A stretch of DNA of 64,000 bases from Cristatella mucedo (lineage: Eukaryota; Bryozoa; Phylactolaemata; Cristatellidae): assembly GCA_009760855.2 (NCBI GenBank), contig WPIO01000030.1, forward strand, positions 2,750,001 through 2,814,000. Reading direction: 5' to 3'. The position numbers and the translations under genes were made by a program. How positions within the stretch are numbered: position 1 is the first letter of the stretch; each line of letters starts with the position of its first letter. Below are positions 53,732 through 64,000 of this stretch, piece after piece. The notes beneath the pieces are model-generated. The model ran no database searches. It had not been told where the DNA came from and worked only from the letters and a program-made list of their open reading frames with translations.

Positions 53732-53868
53732 TACTCGGGCTTCGGGAGTTCTCGCAGTTAACTCCGTCGGTCCGGTACGCGCCGCGTAAACGCACAGGGT
53801 AGTTGGTTATACTCGGGCTTCGGGAGTTCGCGAAATTAACTCCGTCGGTCCGGTTCGCGCCGCGTAAA
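53732..53868 (+). repeat. Tandem duplication, period 78 bp, high identity
   Basis: Both units contain ACTCGGGCTTCGGGAGTTC, TTAACTCCGTCGGTCCGGT and CGCGCCGCGTAAA. Very GC-rich. AATAAA follows at about 53909. The surrounding 53.1-54.03 kb block, with TATAAT near 53457 and a TTACA end at 54025, has some LTR-like features, but its borders are not established. Confidence 0.75.
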
Positions 53869-54020
53869 GCGCTTGCGCCGGCACGTAACCGCTACTAACA
53901 GGCCCACAATAAACTGTTGCTTTCGGCACCCAGTTGTGGCCGCCTGTGTTTTAACCGCACCGCAGCGCTGCATCGCACAGTCCACCGGCAGAGAACCAAG
54001 GGACAACCTTCTCTGCACGG

Positions 54021-54463
54021 TTACAAAATCATAATCACTGGCTTCTCAAGCCGTATATCGGGCTTCCCGATTTTCTTCCACAGAGCTTCAACTATGGCCT
54101 GTACCAGTGCTACGTTGGTTACCTCATCGCCTTTGACATCTTCTAGATTAACCAAATTAAGTTCAAGCCTGCTGCCGTTATTAGCCGCGACTTTTTTGCA
54201 AACCACATGACAGTGTGAGCAAAATTCTGATTAACTGTAACATTTACGGTCGATATTTTTTACTTCTGGCTCACACTGACGAACCTCTGCGTTCAGTGCA
54301 CCCATATTCTCCGCACAAGTATGTCTAAACGCTTCTACACTCCGCTCAGCTGGCATTATTGCCACGAAATATCCATGGTGAGAGCATATTTTCTTATGTC
54401 GCGTAAGGTCCGAATTACAGTCTTTGCCAATTTTCTTAGTCCTAGCTAACCTAGGCGTTACAG
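54021..54463 (-). pseudogene. Broken, unrecognised coding-like frame (~147 codons)
   Basis: A single minus-strand frame runs from just after a TGA (TVTPRLARTKKIGKDCN…) to TAA at 54021 with one internal TAA (after DRKCYS, before SEFCSHC). Composition is protein-like throughout: a SDLTRHKKIC segment resembling the helix of a C2H2/C2HC finger, several Cys, then an acidic/hydrophobic stretch (LVNLEDVKGDEVTNVALVQA). It could be a decayed host exon or part of a transposon protein. No family is recognised. Its stop overlaps TGTAAC, which resembles an LTR start on the minus strand. Confidence 0.5.
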
Positions 54464-54574
54464 TTCACAAAAGTTCAGCCGGGGTTTTTGTGAATCCCAA
54501 AGTTTAGCATAGCAGTTAGGTATTTCATGATTCGATGCAATGACTTACTATCACGTCCAATTCGTAACTTTATA

Positions 54575-54650
54575 ATAATAATGCACTTAATAAAGCACCC
54601 TCAGAGAACTCAATCTCTTCCTAGGTGCTTTACATTTGCTACAAAGGGAC
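54575..54650 (-). mobile_element. LINE-A 3' tail
   Basis: TATAATAATAATGCACTTAA, CACCCTCAGAGAACTCAATC, TAGGTGCTTTACATTTGCT: tail only. Confidence 0.7.
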
Positions 54651-55836
54651 TTCGACACACCAATAAAGTATTGGCTGAATCAGCTTTACCGCCAGTGTGC
54701 CTACAAGAGAGCAAGCGATCTCACCTTGACCTACAATACAGCTGTTTTCGGAGCCGTAGCCCACTGTTAATTGGCTGAATACCACGTGTACCTAGACCAC
54801 CTGGCATCTGCCAAGGCCAGATCAGCTACGGCTGATCAGGGCATACTCCTAAATAGAAGCCAATAGCATTAAAATGTGTATGCACAATGGCTTTCTCAGC
54901 CAAATGTAATCATTTAGGATTACTATATATTGAATCTGTTTGCTGCTAATACCTTTCCCGTATTTGCTACGATCCTCGTTCTGTTGTAGGCTGCATTATT
55001 AGAAATAGTAATTTTCCCAACCATTGACTACTGAATGGCTTCACGGCAGCACTGCGTCTCGCATAAAGAGCTCCATCTTTAAGATCTATATATCTATTCA
55101 TTCACATGCTATTAGATTAGCATAAGACGACTACTAATGAACCTGCCAGCGCGTATCGTGAGAGAGTTTCGGCCGGCTAATGATGTGAATGACCGCAGAC
55201 AAACGCTGAAGTGATACCCATTTTTGAAGGCTGTCTTCGATGCACTGGAGAAGAATGGCTCAGACTGAAGTTTGACTCGCTGACAGCATACAAGCGACGA
55301 AAGACGAACATCAAGCGGGGCATGAAGAATCGTACATTTGGCTTACGAACGCAGCTCAACAAAACACGGCTGTTCTTTCTTTCGGTCACGCTCCAACTTC
55401 TCTTGCCGGATTGCTTACCCGGCCTCCTGGCCAGGGGCGGGCTTCGTCACGCCAAGAACGATCGTGGGCTACTACGCCACGTCAAGGGAAGTTAGCTGCA
55501 GTAGTCAAGCATTGGCAGGCAAGGTGAGACCACGTGACCCGCGATCGCAAGCTCAGAGATCCTGCAAACAAGCCTACTCTAAAGCAAAGCAACACACGGC
55601 TGTACTTTGTATTCTCTAGCGCCAGGTACAATAACCTTGTGATGGAAGTTAAGTCACCCTTCGCTGTGGCCAATTAAGACGCCATCTAACGATCTTATTA
55701 CATTTATGCCAAAATGTCCCAGCCGACTACCAGCGCTAGTCATTTAATTAGAAACTGCACTTACATGTAGATGTTCACACAACGCGGTCGCCGTTCATCA
55801 AAATAGATACTGGCCGACTGCACTTTGCTCTACGAG

Positions 55837-57801
55837 TGAAGCACCTTGCTGGCCTTGGCTTAATTTCAGCACTAACAAGAGCTGTTAGGCGGCGGGCAAG
55901 AACTCCTTTGTCCTGGAGCAGTGAGCCAGAGAGGAGCGTCAGTGCGGTGAGAGAGCAAGAGCTTAAGAGCAAGCCGGGAAGCTCTGAGACCAGCGTTGGC
56001 GATTCGGCCTTTAGAATTGGTCTGATACCCGCGGGAGCTGCTGATTGATGTTGGCTGGCCTGTCAACCTCCGCCATCCTTATTCCAAAAAGAATCGTCTG
56101 GAACCCATTCAGCATTCAAGCTGGACAGAGGTGCCATTCCAGTGGCCCAGTGACGGTATTGATTCCTTACCGTAATGGGCCGCGGTGTCGGTCCCAATAC
56201 CACTAAGCTCTTGCCCCATTGTCGCAGCTAAGTATTTAGGAGTCGAGCGACGCTCACTCTTGGTGTTTTGTCCGGCTTCTCTCTCCGGCTTTGCTTCGGC
56301 GCCGTCGGACTCGTTGCTCTGAAAGCGAGGGAGGAGGGCGGGCTGTTCGCCGGCGATGGACGGAACAGGACAAGGTAGCGCTAGAAGGATTCGGTGGACT
56401 CCACCGAATACGGTCATATTGCGCCCGAGCTAGCATTTTGTGTTTCTTTTGCGTTAGGTGTTGGCGTGCTCGCACGTGGTCTCGACATAAAGATTTGCCG
56501 GTGCAAGCTAAACGTAGTTGGCATGGTGCGAGATATTCCGTTAGTTAGGGCTCATTTGTCTATTTGGGCCGTTTCCCCAAGAGACGCTGGGAACCTAAGT
56601 GTGGAGACGTGTTTCTTCCGTAGGAGTGTTTGAGGTGGCACGTGTGGGGTATTCCTGACGCAAGGTAGAAGCGGAGTCCTAGTTCTCCGGTCAGGGTTTA
56701 AGCTCCGGTTTAGGCTCCGGTTTAGGCTCCATCTAATTAGATTGTTCCCCAATATAAACGTAAGTAGCCTAAGTGTGAAGACGAGTTTCCTCGGCAAGAG
56801 TGCTTGCGCTGTCAAGAGCGTGTAAGGAGTGCGGAGATAAAACTGAGCTAGACGCGCGGCGACTTTGTGCGCTTATATAATAATAATAATTCACCTGATA
56901 AAGCGCCATCAGAGAACTTAATCTCTCACTAGGCGCTTTACATTTGCTGTAAAGTGAAATGCAATTGAATGGTAAGTAAAATCATGCTTGAAAAACAAAC
57001 GAACTGAATAATATGGTTAGGAGTGACATGCACAGGTTCAGCATGCAAATGTGGTTAGTGGCAGCATGCACAGTGTCAGCACGCATAAGCACATCAAGGA
57101 CGAATCACAGGGACCCACTAAATGCTGTCCTAAATAGGTGTGTTTTTAGGTCCCTTATAAATGTGGTCAGGTCTGGGGATGTTCTGACGCAGGTCGGGAG
57201 GGAGTTCCAGGCTTTGGGAGCATATGAACTAATTGCACGGTCTCCAAAGGATTTGAGGTTTGTACGAGGTATTTCAAGACTGTTGGTTTCCGAAAAGCGG
57301 GTGGTACGATGCTTGGCCTGATGGGGTAGTATATCTGAGAGATAGGCTGGAGCCATAGAATGAAAGGACCTAAAAGTGAGTGACAAAACCTTGAAGTCAA
57401 TCCGTTGCTTGACTGGTAGCCAGTGCAGGTCGGCGAGAAGTGGAGTAATGTGGCAACTGCGACGCTCACGACAGACAAGCCTAGCTGCCGAGTTTTGCAC
57501 CAGCTGCAATCGCCTGATCGCACATGCTGGTAGGCCAGTAAGCAGTGAGTTGCAGAAGTCGAGACGGGATGTCGCTTGCGAAAAAAGCTCAGTTAAATCC
57601 CCAATTTGTGTCCCGCTTTCTGATTCACGCGGCGGACTCACGACCCCCTTTAGTAACGGTAAGTAGGTCAGCGTCAGAAACGCTCGTTTCGTGGCGGCCA
57701 GCTTATTTCGCGTAGATGCGCACCGAACGGCAATAGGCGCTACTTTAAGCCGCTAGGTAAGCGACATGTGAAGCCTACTTCGCCGAGCCTTCGGCGTTAC
57801 A
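55837..57801 (+). mobile_element. Long LTR-like repeat, copy A (interrupted by LINE-A)
   Basis: Starts TGAAGCACC and ends GGCGTTACA. About 1.26 kb once the LINE is removed. Matches copy B in order: TTTGTCCTGGAGCAGTGAGC, TAAGCTCTTGCCCCATTGTC, a GTATTTAGGAGTCGAG box, a conserved hairpin (56391-56411), TCTCCGGTCAGGGTTTA-type tandem units, GACTTTGTGCGCTT, CCCCCTTTAGTAACGGT, and the CGCCGAGCCTTCGGCG hairpin at the end. It has fewer internal tandem units than copy B, and its poly(A) motif is mutated to AAAAAA. Confidence 0.7.
56875..57572 (-). mobile_element. LINE-A 3' end nested in LTR-like copy A, 5-bp target duplication
   Basis: It begins with ATATAATAATAATAAT and ends at the [16 protein letters not shown] region. 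Flanks are CGCTT (56870-56874) and CGCTT (57573-57577). Copy B of the LTR-like repeat reads GTGCGCTTGCGAATAAA uninterrupted at this point, proving the insertion. Confidence 0.85.
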
Positions 57802-60800
57802 GGAGGCTAGCACTGCTTTAAGCACTCTGTGAGAGCAGCCAGTGTCAACCAGGGTGGCGGTGCGCTTGCTCTTCAATATCAATCGAGGATAGCTTCTCCT
57901 TATACGCTAGCGCAGGCGTTGTCAATTTTCTGTTGCAGTTATTTTTTATTACCTCGCTCGCCGAACTTGTTCGTACACACTTAGGTAGGCGATTTGGATC
58001 ACTGCAGATCCAGCAAAGCCACATCCGAGGCCTGCTTTTGACCAGGCCGATAGGGGGAGCCTCTGAAGTTTGACGCTTAAACAGCACTTAAGTGACGAAA
58101 CACAAACGCAGACGGAGAAACAACGAACGTAAAATATATTCGCCCCAAGAAGGCAGTGGAACAGCACGCAGCCACTCCCAGCATCCCGTCCCCCGTCATA
58201 ACTTACGCCCGGGTCCTTGCACCGTTCCCCGTTCGAAAAAGCTGCCCGACAGGCACATCAAAAGCGAGCCAAGCCACGTCACGGGGAAATAAATGCCAAA
58301 AGCCGGCCAGTGTGCATCAGCCATGTACCGGTATACGAAGAGAACACATGCCCGTGATCTCAAGATTAAAAATATCAGGGGACCGCACAGCAAAACAAGT
58401 TAGAACCGACAATGGGCTGCAGAGAAGTTTCGGCCTGGAGCCAAACCACACGCCTTCATTATCACAAGATCACTCTTTATAGGGGACTGGATCAAAAACA
58501 TGACAGCAAAGCAAGCTGTAGAATGCACACTTCGCTTATCTCAATAAAAAACGACATTACAAGGATTCATGCAATTAAATCGGACTTATTAAGCACAACA
58601 AAATCAGATGGGATGAAATACCAAGCATGCACAAATTAACACCGTATAATGCTGCAAACAGCGATGTAAGCTCAGCTCGTCGTTACTGTCATGTAACGAC
58701 GCGTCTTCCCCGTAGAAGAGGGTTGCCTCGGCACGAACTTGATCAAAAAACCAGCGTGGTAGAAAATACTTTTTTAGGCAGTTCTGGAGTATGGCTAGGG
58801 CCATCTGCTCAGGCTCACACTTTAGTCGTGAGCCTCTTTACTCCTCCGCAATCTTCTCTCAATTTCTCTGGGCCTCCCTGTGTCACGGTCAGTTGGCCGT
58901 CGTCACAGGCTCGATCGTCAACGATGGCATCGGCGGGAAATCTCATGTCGCGTTCCCCCGGTGTTCGCTTCAGCATGAGTAAAGCAGCCTGCTTAACGAT
59001 ACATTCGAGCAGCAAACTTGCGTTTGCAAGCAGCAAGCTAATGGCAGGGTTGCGTTGCAGTCTCTATTCACTGACCAGATCACATTGTAGGCAGCCAAAG
59101 CAACAGTAAAGGTGGGCCAGCCATCAGCAGCCGAGTACCAGCCTACAATGAGAATACACCTAGTTGGACATCTAGCTTAGGTTGCACCACATCGCATCGG
59201 GTTTGGGTACTTGATTCTCAAAGCGACCTGTGAAACACACCTGGCTCGGCGAAATAAAGTTCCTGGATATCTCAACCAGCACTTGCAACTCAACTTTGGT
59301 AAGCGAGAACGCTGTCCGATGCTTTCTGGCTTTACATCATTGGGTAGGCCACTCCACAAACGTACACTTTATCAAAGACTGCAGGGGGACACGAAGGTAC
59401 GCCGCCTACGGATGGGCAGCGAGGACTATTAATCGCAAGCGCATGAGGTCGGTTAATATGATGTCCGGCGATTCACCCTCGCGAGGTCTGCTGCTCGAGA
59501 ACGCATCATACGCGGACTCAATCCGATAAAAACCGACTGCCGAAAGGTAGTGCACCTGAATCATTTTGAGTGCGAGTTTCAAGGCTACAAAAGTTGCCCT
59601 ACATCAACGTTACCATGTAGTTGGTAGAGCCCGAACGACATGCTGAAGGACGGGTAACAAATAATGGTTTGAGGCCACCGCCTGGGGAGGCAGTCAAGAA
59701 GAGCACCGAGACACCCATGGCTACACGAGTTTTGGGTCGCGAGCGCCACCTCCCAGCCACCAGTCAGGCTGGCCGACTACGTGATTTAAAAACATTTCTA
59801 TGGGGGAAGGATGTTTTGCGTGCATGCTGCTGTCTTAATTTGCCCGAACGCCTCACCTGCGGCTAATGGTCAGGCAATTGGCGAGGCATCCTGCCGCTAA
59901 GGAGTAGCTGAGTTCCATGGGTCAGAGGCTATTTCCCGCCAAATCCCGCCATACTCCGGCCACGCTGCCGCTCGCCATGCCGCTGAGCTAGGGTAAGACG
60001 AGCGGCAGTCAGGTTAAACCTTTTTATAATAACGCATGCGCCAACAACAACAGGGGAACTTACCAAGTCTACAGGGAGGGTCCTATACACGGTACACTAT
60101 GGGGAGCAAGAGGACGCAGCAAGCGCGAACAAATGCGTTAGTTGGTCAGACGGCTTTCGCAGTCCTGCCGATGTACCGACTCCGAATTCAACAGTACGAG
60201 CGTACACCGTAAAAGATCCGGCTAGCTGAGTAACTGCTTGGCTAGTCCGAGTCGACGTCTACCACAGTCGAGAGCTTCCGCCGAAAGACGCCAACACCCG
60301 GGGGGGGGTCACGAACACGCTACACGGGTAACGTGGAATATACGAGTCTCAACAACGAGCTTGCTATCCAGCTCTGCTCGGGCCTTGAGTACTAGTTGCC
60401 TTGCGTGCTTGGCCGCATCGCCGGAGCACGCCTGCAAACATCCAGGTGCATAACTCGGCGAGACCGGGAGCCTCCAGCGCCACAATTTACTCGGCCAACT
60501 TCGCCTACACAAGAGCCCGGTGATCTCACGTCACCGCACATCCGGACATGCCGTAGGTCCGACCCCGGCCTAGCCGATGACCCTCATTACAGCCGTCCGG
60601 TCCCAGCCAACCAAACCTAGCCTGGGTACAGACGTGCGAGATACCCGACGTAGTTATATTCGCAAACTTTGGGGCATTCCCCATCTCTTGTTATTCCCCG
60701 GGATCTCATACTTACGCGCTTTGAGAGGCTCAAGTTTCCTGTAGCATTTATGTCCACGCTAATTCTGCCGTCGCAGGACCTACAGTAACATGTCAGCCGT

Positions 60801-61215
60801 AGGGAAAAGTAAGTGGCGCATGTCATTTGGTTCGGGCAGCAGAGAGCCAGCCGATGAACAACACCAACAGTTTATTATGCGACTTAGGGAGCCGAGGGAC
60901 GCATGGCTCCCTTCGCCCTCTTCTCCCACTCGACTCTCCTCCCCTCGACTGCTGCTGTCCCCGGGTCGACCCCGATGATTCATCTAGGAGGACCACAACT
61001 GTTCGCCGGCCGACCCTGATGGTGAATCCACCATCTGTTCACCAGCGAGTTACCTGCCTGTGCCCACGCCACATCACAGGCAGATCACAGCTGTTTACCG
61101 GCTCCCCTCGGTGATGCTCCTAACAGCTGTTCTCCAGCGGTTTAGCAGAAGAGCAGTGCCGGCCTGCATACAATCGAACTACAGCGAAGATCAAACTTGA
61201 GCTGAGGCTTAAATG
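57802..61215. other. Mostly unrecognised 3.4-kb interval between the LTR-like copies
   Basis: No gag/pol-like frames, so the two LTR-like copies do not obviously flank one intact element. A minus segment at ~59180-59360 (WSGLPNDVKPESIGQRS) resembles a LINE ORF C-terminus. Four degenerate 15-mers of CAGCTGTTCACCAGC type lie at ~61000, 61033, 61088 and 61125. Otherwise only short overlapping frames. Confidence 0.4.
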
Positions 61216-61219
61216 ATAC

Positions 61220-63365
61220 AAAGTCAATAGTGATGGTGGATGATGGAAGTTGGAAGCGAGTTCTTAACGTTTGGGACATATGAACTGAAATTCTGATCAC
61301 CCACAGATTTAAATTTAGGACAATGAGCGTCGTAAATCCTGTGAGCCTGGGATCTGGTGGATCGAGAGCAAACTAAAGGTGGCAGAAAGTGGGATAGGTT
61401 GATGTGAGTGAAGCGACCTGCAAGTCAGAGAGAGGATCTCCAATTTGATTTGATTCCTGAGAGATTTAGGAATTGTGTGATATATCTATCAGCTATGCAA
61501 TCAACGACAGACCTGAAGAATCGCGTGAATTAGCTTGGGCGTCGCGCAATTGTCTATGCAGGGCCTGATTTTGGCAAGTTTCTTACGCAGAAATTAGCCA
61601 AACGAGTGTTGAGGCAATAGGCTGATCCAACGGCAAATCGTTTTGGAATATTGTAGCGCCTTGCTGGCTTTGGCTGAATTTTAGCGTGAACAAGAGCTGT
61701 TCGGCGGCGGGCTAGAGCCCCTTTGTCCTGGAGCAGTGAGCCAGAGAGGAGCGTCAGTGCGGTTAGAGAGGAAGCGCTTAGCAGCAGGCCAGGAAGCTCT
61801 GAGACGAGCGGCGGCGATTCGGCCTTTAGAATTGGTCCGATACTCGCGGAAGCTGCTGATAGATGTTGGCTGGCCTGTCAACCCCCGCTTTCCCTCTTTC
61901 CAAGAAAGAATCGTCTGGAACCCATTCGCCATTCAAGCGGGACAGAGGTGCCCCTCCAGTGGCCTGGGGACGGTAGTAATTCCTTTCTGTAATGGGCCAT
62001 GGTGTCGGGCCCAATACCACTAAGCTCTTGCCCCATTGTCTCAGCCAAGTATTTAAGAGTCGAGCGACGCTCGCTCTGGGTCTTTTGCCTCGTGTCTTTT
62101 GTCTTTGGTCCGGCTCTGCGCCTCGACGCCGTCGGGCACTCGTTTCTCTGAAAGCGAGGGAGGAGGGCGGGCTGTCCGCCGACGATGGACGGAACAAGAC
62201 GAGACAGCGCTAGGAGGATTCGGTGGAACCCCACCGAATACGGTCGTATCGCGCCCGAGCTGGCATTTTGTGTGTTCTTTCGTGTTTTGTGTTTCTTTTG
62301 TGTCGTGTGTGTGCGCGCTAGCACGTGGTCTCGGCATAGGGATTTGCCGGCGCGAGCTAGGCGTAGTTGGCGTGTGTGGAGCTCTAGTTTACCGGGTAGG
62401 GTTTAGGCTCCGGGTCGCACTTCAGTGTGGAGAAGTATTTCCTCCGCATGAGTGCTTGAGTTGGCGTGTGTGGAGTATTCCTGCCGCACTGTTGGAAACC
62501 GAGTTCTAGTTCTCCGGTCAGGGTTTAGAATCTGGTTCGGGCTCCGTCTATTCGGGTCGTTTCCCATTATACACGTAAGCAGCCCCAGTGTGGAGAAGTA
62601 TTCCTTCCGCAAGAGTGCTAGAGGTGGCGTGAGTGGAGTATTCCTGCCGCACTGTTGGAAACCGAGTTCTAGTTCACCGGTCAGGGTTTAGACTCCGGTA
62701 TGCGCTTCAGTGCGGAGGAGTATTCCCTCCGCAGGAGTGTTTTAAGTTGGCGTGTTTGGGGTATTCCCTCGGCACAGGTGGGAACGGATTCCTAGTTCAC
62801 CGGTTAGGGTTTAGGGTCCGGGTCGCGCTTAGTGTGGAGGAGTATTCCCTCCGCAAGAGTGTTAGTGTAGCTGAGAACGTGCGAGGAGTGTGGAGATAAA
62901 GCTGAACTAGACGCGCAGCGACTTTGTGCGCTTGCGAATAAAGTTCAGTAAAATCCCCAATCTGTGTGTCTTGCTTCCAATTCACGCCGCGGACTCACGA
63001 CCCCCTTTAGTAACGGTAGGCAGGTCACGCCAGAAACGCTCGTTTCGTGGCGGCCAGCTTATTGCGCGTAGACGCGCACCGAACGGCATTAGGCGATAGG
63101 CTACGCCGCTAGGTAAGCGGCAGGTCAAGCCTACTCCGCCGAGCCTTCGGCGTTACAATGTCATTTCCAGATTTTTCGCAGACGTCACTGCAGTGATGCT
63201 AGAGAGTGAAGCAATTTTGAGCGTGAAGTCTTCTAATGTGAGGGCTTGCCCGGCAGTATTTGGTTGGCGTTTTTCGTCGACGAGCTTCAGGAAGTTACTG
63301 GTCAGCCAAGCATGAAGGCTGATGCGTGATGCAAGCGACTTACGTAAGCCGATACAAGTGAGCAT
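61220..63365 (-). mobile_element. LINE-A relative split by LTR-like copy B
   Basis: 63158-63365 (minus) reads SNFLKLVDEKRQ…LTLEDFTLKIASLSS…SAKNLEM, and 61220-61651 continues with IFQNDLPLDQ and later C-terminal pieces. In the intact copy these are contiguous ([14 protein letters not shown]), so 61652-63157 is an insertion into this diverged LINE. Confidence 0.7.
61652..63157 (+). mobile_element. Long LTR-like repeat, copy B (1506 bp)
   Basis: TGTAGCGCC start and GGCGTTACA end form 9-bp imperfect terminal inverted repeats of TG…CA type. It contains a TATTTAAG box (62050-62057), AATAAA (62937-62942), and about four degenerate internal units (62340-62890) built on GTGTGGAG…CCGCAAGAGTG and CCGGTCAGGGTTTAG. 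It has a conserved 9-bp hairpin at ~62219-62240. A clean 4-6 bp target duplication is not seen; at most AT. Solo LTR is the best explanation, with other terminal-inverted-repeat elements possible. Confidence 0.65.
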
Positions 63366-63664
63366 CTATCTCTTCCCTCCCTCTCTCTCACTCGATCTCT
63401 GCGTGAATTCTCTCCATTGGACAATCATTCAACCATATAGAGAAATTATGTTCGTGAGGAAGTGGTCATGCGGCCCACCGTCGTCTGTAGCATTAATGTA
63501 CGCATCGTAGAAGGCTAACATTTCAATATCCTCTATGCTTAAACCTAAAAACATGCTATGAAAACAGACTAGCTATATCTATTTATTTCCGCGGACGCTT
63601 CCTACAAGCGTGCACTCAAATATTCTTTCTTACTAATGCCGAATTCCCTCCTAGGGAGGATGGT

Positions 63665-63856
63665 TTGGTGCAGCGGTTTGGTGAGCCGTAATGGCTCACT
63701 AGGAAAGTTGTCTGCTTTTTATGACCTCGGCCTCGAGGTCGTGGATTCGAATCCTGTGGTGGGCGATCCTGTATCGCCACTGCAAGCGGCGGTGATAGCC
63801 GTAAAGGCTCTGCTGTCGCTATACCAAAAGAGGCTGTTAAATCAGCTGGCATTTTA
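63665..63856 (+). mobile_element. SINE-1, well preserved
   Basis: TGGTGCAGCGG (A-box-like), GTGAGCCGTAATGGCTCAC, GGATTCGAATCC (B-box-like), CCACTGCAAGCGGCGGTGAT core and AGAGGCTGTTAAATCAGCTG end. The internal pol III promoter-like boxes indicate tRNA ancestry. The A-B spacing is longer than in a tRNA. Confidence 0.8.
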
Positions 63857-63961
63857 AGGTGCTCGCCTCGACCAAGGTGTGGCAGAGGTCGCGGGCTCGA
63901 GCCCCGAGGCAAATGTAAAGCGCCTGAATAGTGATTAGGTTCTCTTAAGGTGCTATATAAA

Positions 63962-63966
<5 letters not shown>
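63857..63966 (+). mobile_element. SINE-2, directly after SINE-1
   Basis: AGGTGCTCGCCTCGACCAAG, GGGCTCGAGCCCCGAGGC, then GTAAAGCGCCTGAATAGTGA…GGTGCTATATAAATTAATTA. Confidence 0.75.

Positions 63967-64000
<34 letters not shown>
63965..64000 (+). repeat. (TA)n microsatellite at window edge
   Basis: TA repeats continue to the last base; the true length is unknown. It probably grew from the SINE-2 tail. Confidence 0.9.

Noticed and set aside
57802-61651. A single LTR retrotransposon bounded by copies A and B
   Set aside because: Copy B is embedded in a LINE ORF on both sides, no gag-pol frames lie between, and the copies are diverged with different internal repeat counts.
62795-62825. Interstitial telomere (TTAGGG) tract
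   Set aside because: Only two or three TTAGGG-like units, explained by the LTR-like repeat's internal units.

Overview
This is animal nuclear DNA. It has one intron-rich gene with GT/AG introns and is otherwise dominated by non-LTR retrotransposon (LINE) copies, tRNA-derived SINEs, solo LTR-like blocks and microsatellites. The repeat mix (CR1/L2-group LINEs with TTATT-type tails, a SINE sharing a LINE tail, very long CA/TG arrays) fits a repeat-rich metazoan, probably an invertebrate. I cannot name the species. I see no prokaryotic operons, CRISPR arrays, rRNA or intact tRNA genes.

The one gene I can build with confidence lies on the minus strand, from an ATG at 44677 to a TGA at 15843. Fourteen exons with mutually compatible splice phases give a 689-residue C2H2 zinc-finger protein. 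It has an acidic/polar N-terminus (1-154), eleven fingers (155-497; ten canonical, the fourth with abnormal spacing), a basic KKFRR patch, and an Ala/Ser/Thr/Gln-rich C-terminal tail. Four finger motifs are completed only when exons are spliced, and a HTGERP linker is rebuilt across one junction. Introns range from about 0.1 to 8.2 kb, and the three longest are packed with LINEs and SINEs.

Layout. 0-12.9 kb: LINE fragments on both strands, a GC-rich island (2.6-3.4 kb), a CR1/L2-like copy with an intact 356-codon partial reverse transcriptase (4.2-5.5 kb), and a 286-bp solo LTR with a perfect 4-bp target duplication inside a second LINE family (12.4-12.7 kb). 12.9-15.8 kb: nothing recognised beyond the likely 3' UTR. 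15.8-44.7 kb: the zinc-finger gene, with TE-filled introns, a 0.7-kb CA/TG array starting close to one splice donor, an unusual 659-bp inverted-repeat element (39.9-40.6 kb) and a perfect 18-bp hairpin (43.5 kb). 44.7-53 kb: intergenic or upstream intron with LINE/SINE remnants and an AG array. 53-54.5 kb: GC-rich tandem repeats and a broken reading frame. 55.8-63.2 kb: two diverged copies of a long LTR-like repeat. One is interrupted by a LINE; the other interrupts a LINE. 63.6-64 kb: two SINEs back to back and a TA array.

Three repeat families recur and their interactions are the main story. (i) 'LINE-A' is CR1/L2-like, with a 3' tail containing GCGCCTAGAAAGAGATTAAG and TTATT repeats. (ii) 'LINE-B' is a second RT-bearing family ending in TACAT/ATTAC repeats. 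(iii) There are two tRNA-derived SINEs; SINE-2 carries the LINE-A 3' tail. These names are mine. Nested insertions with target duplications let part of the insertion order be read directly.
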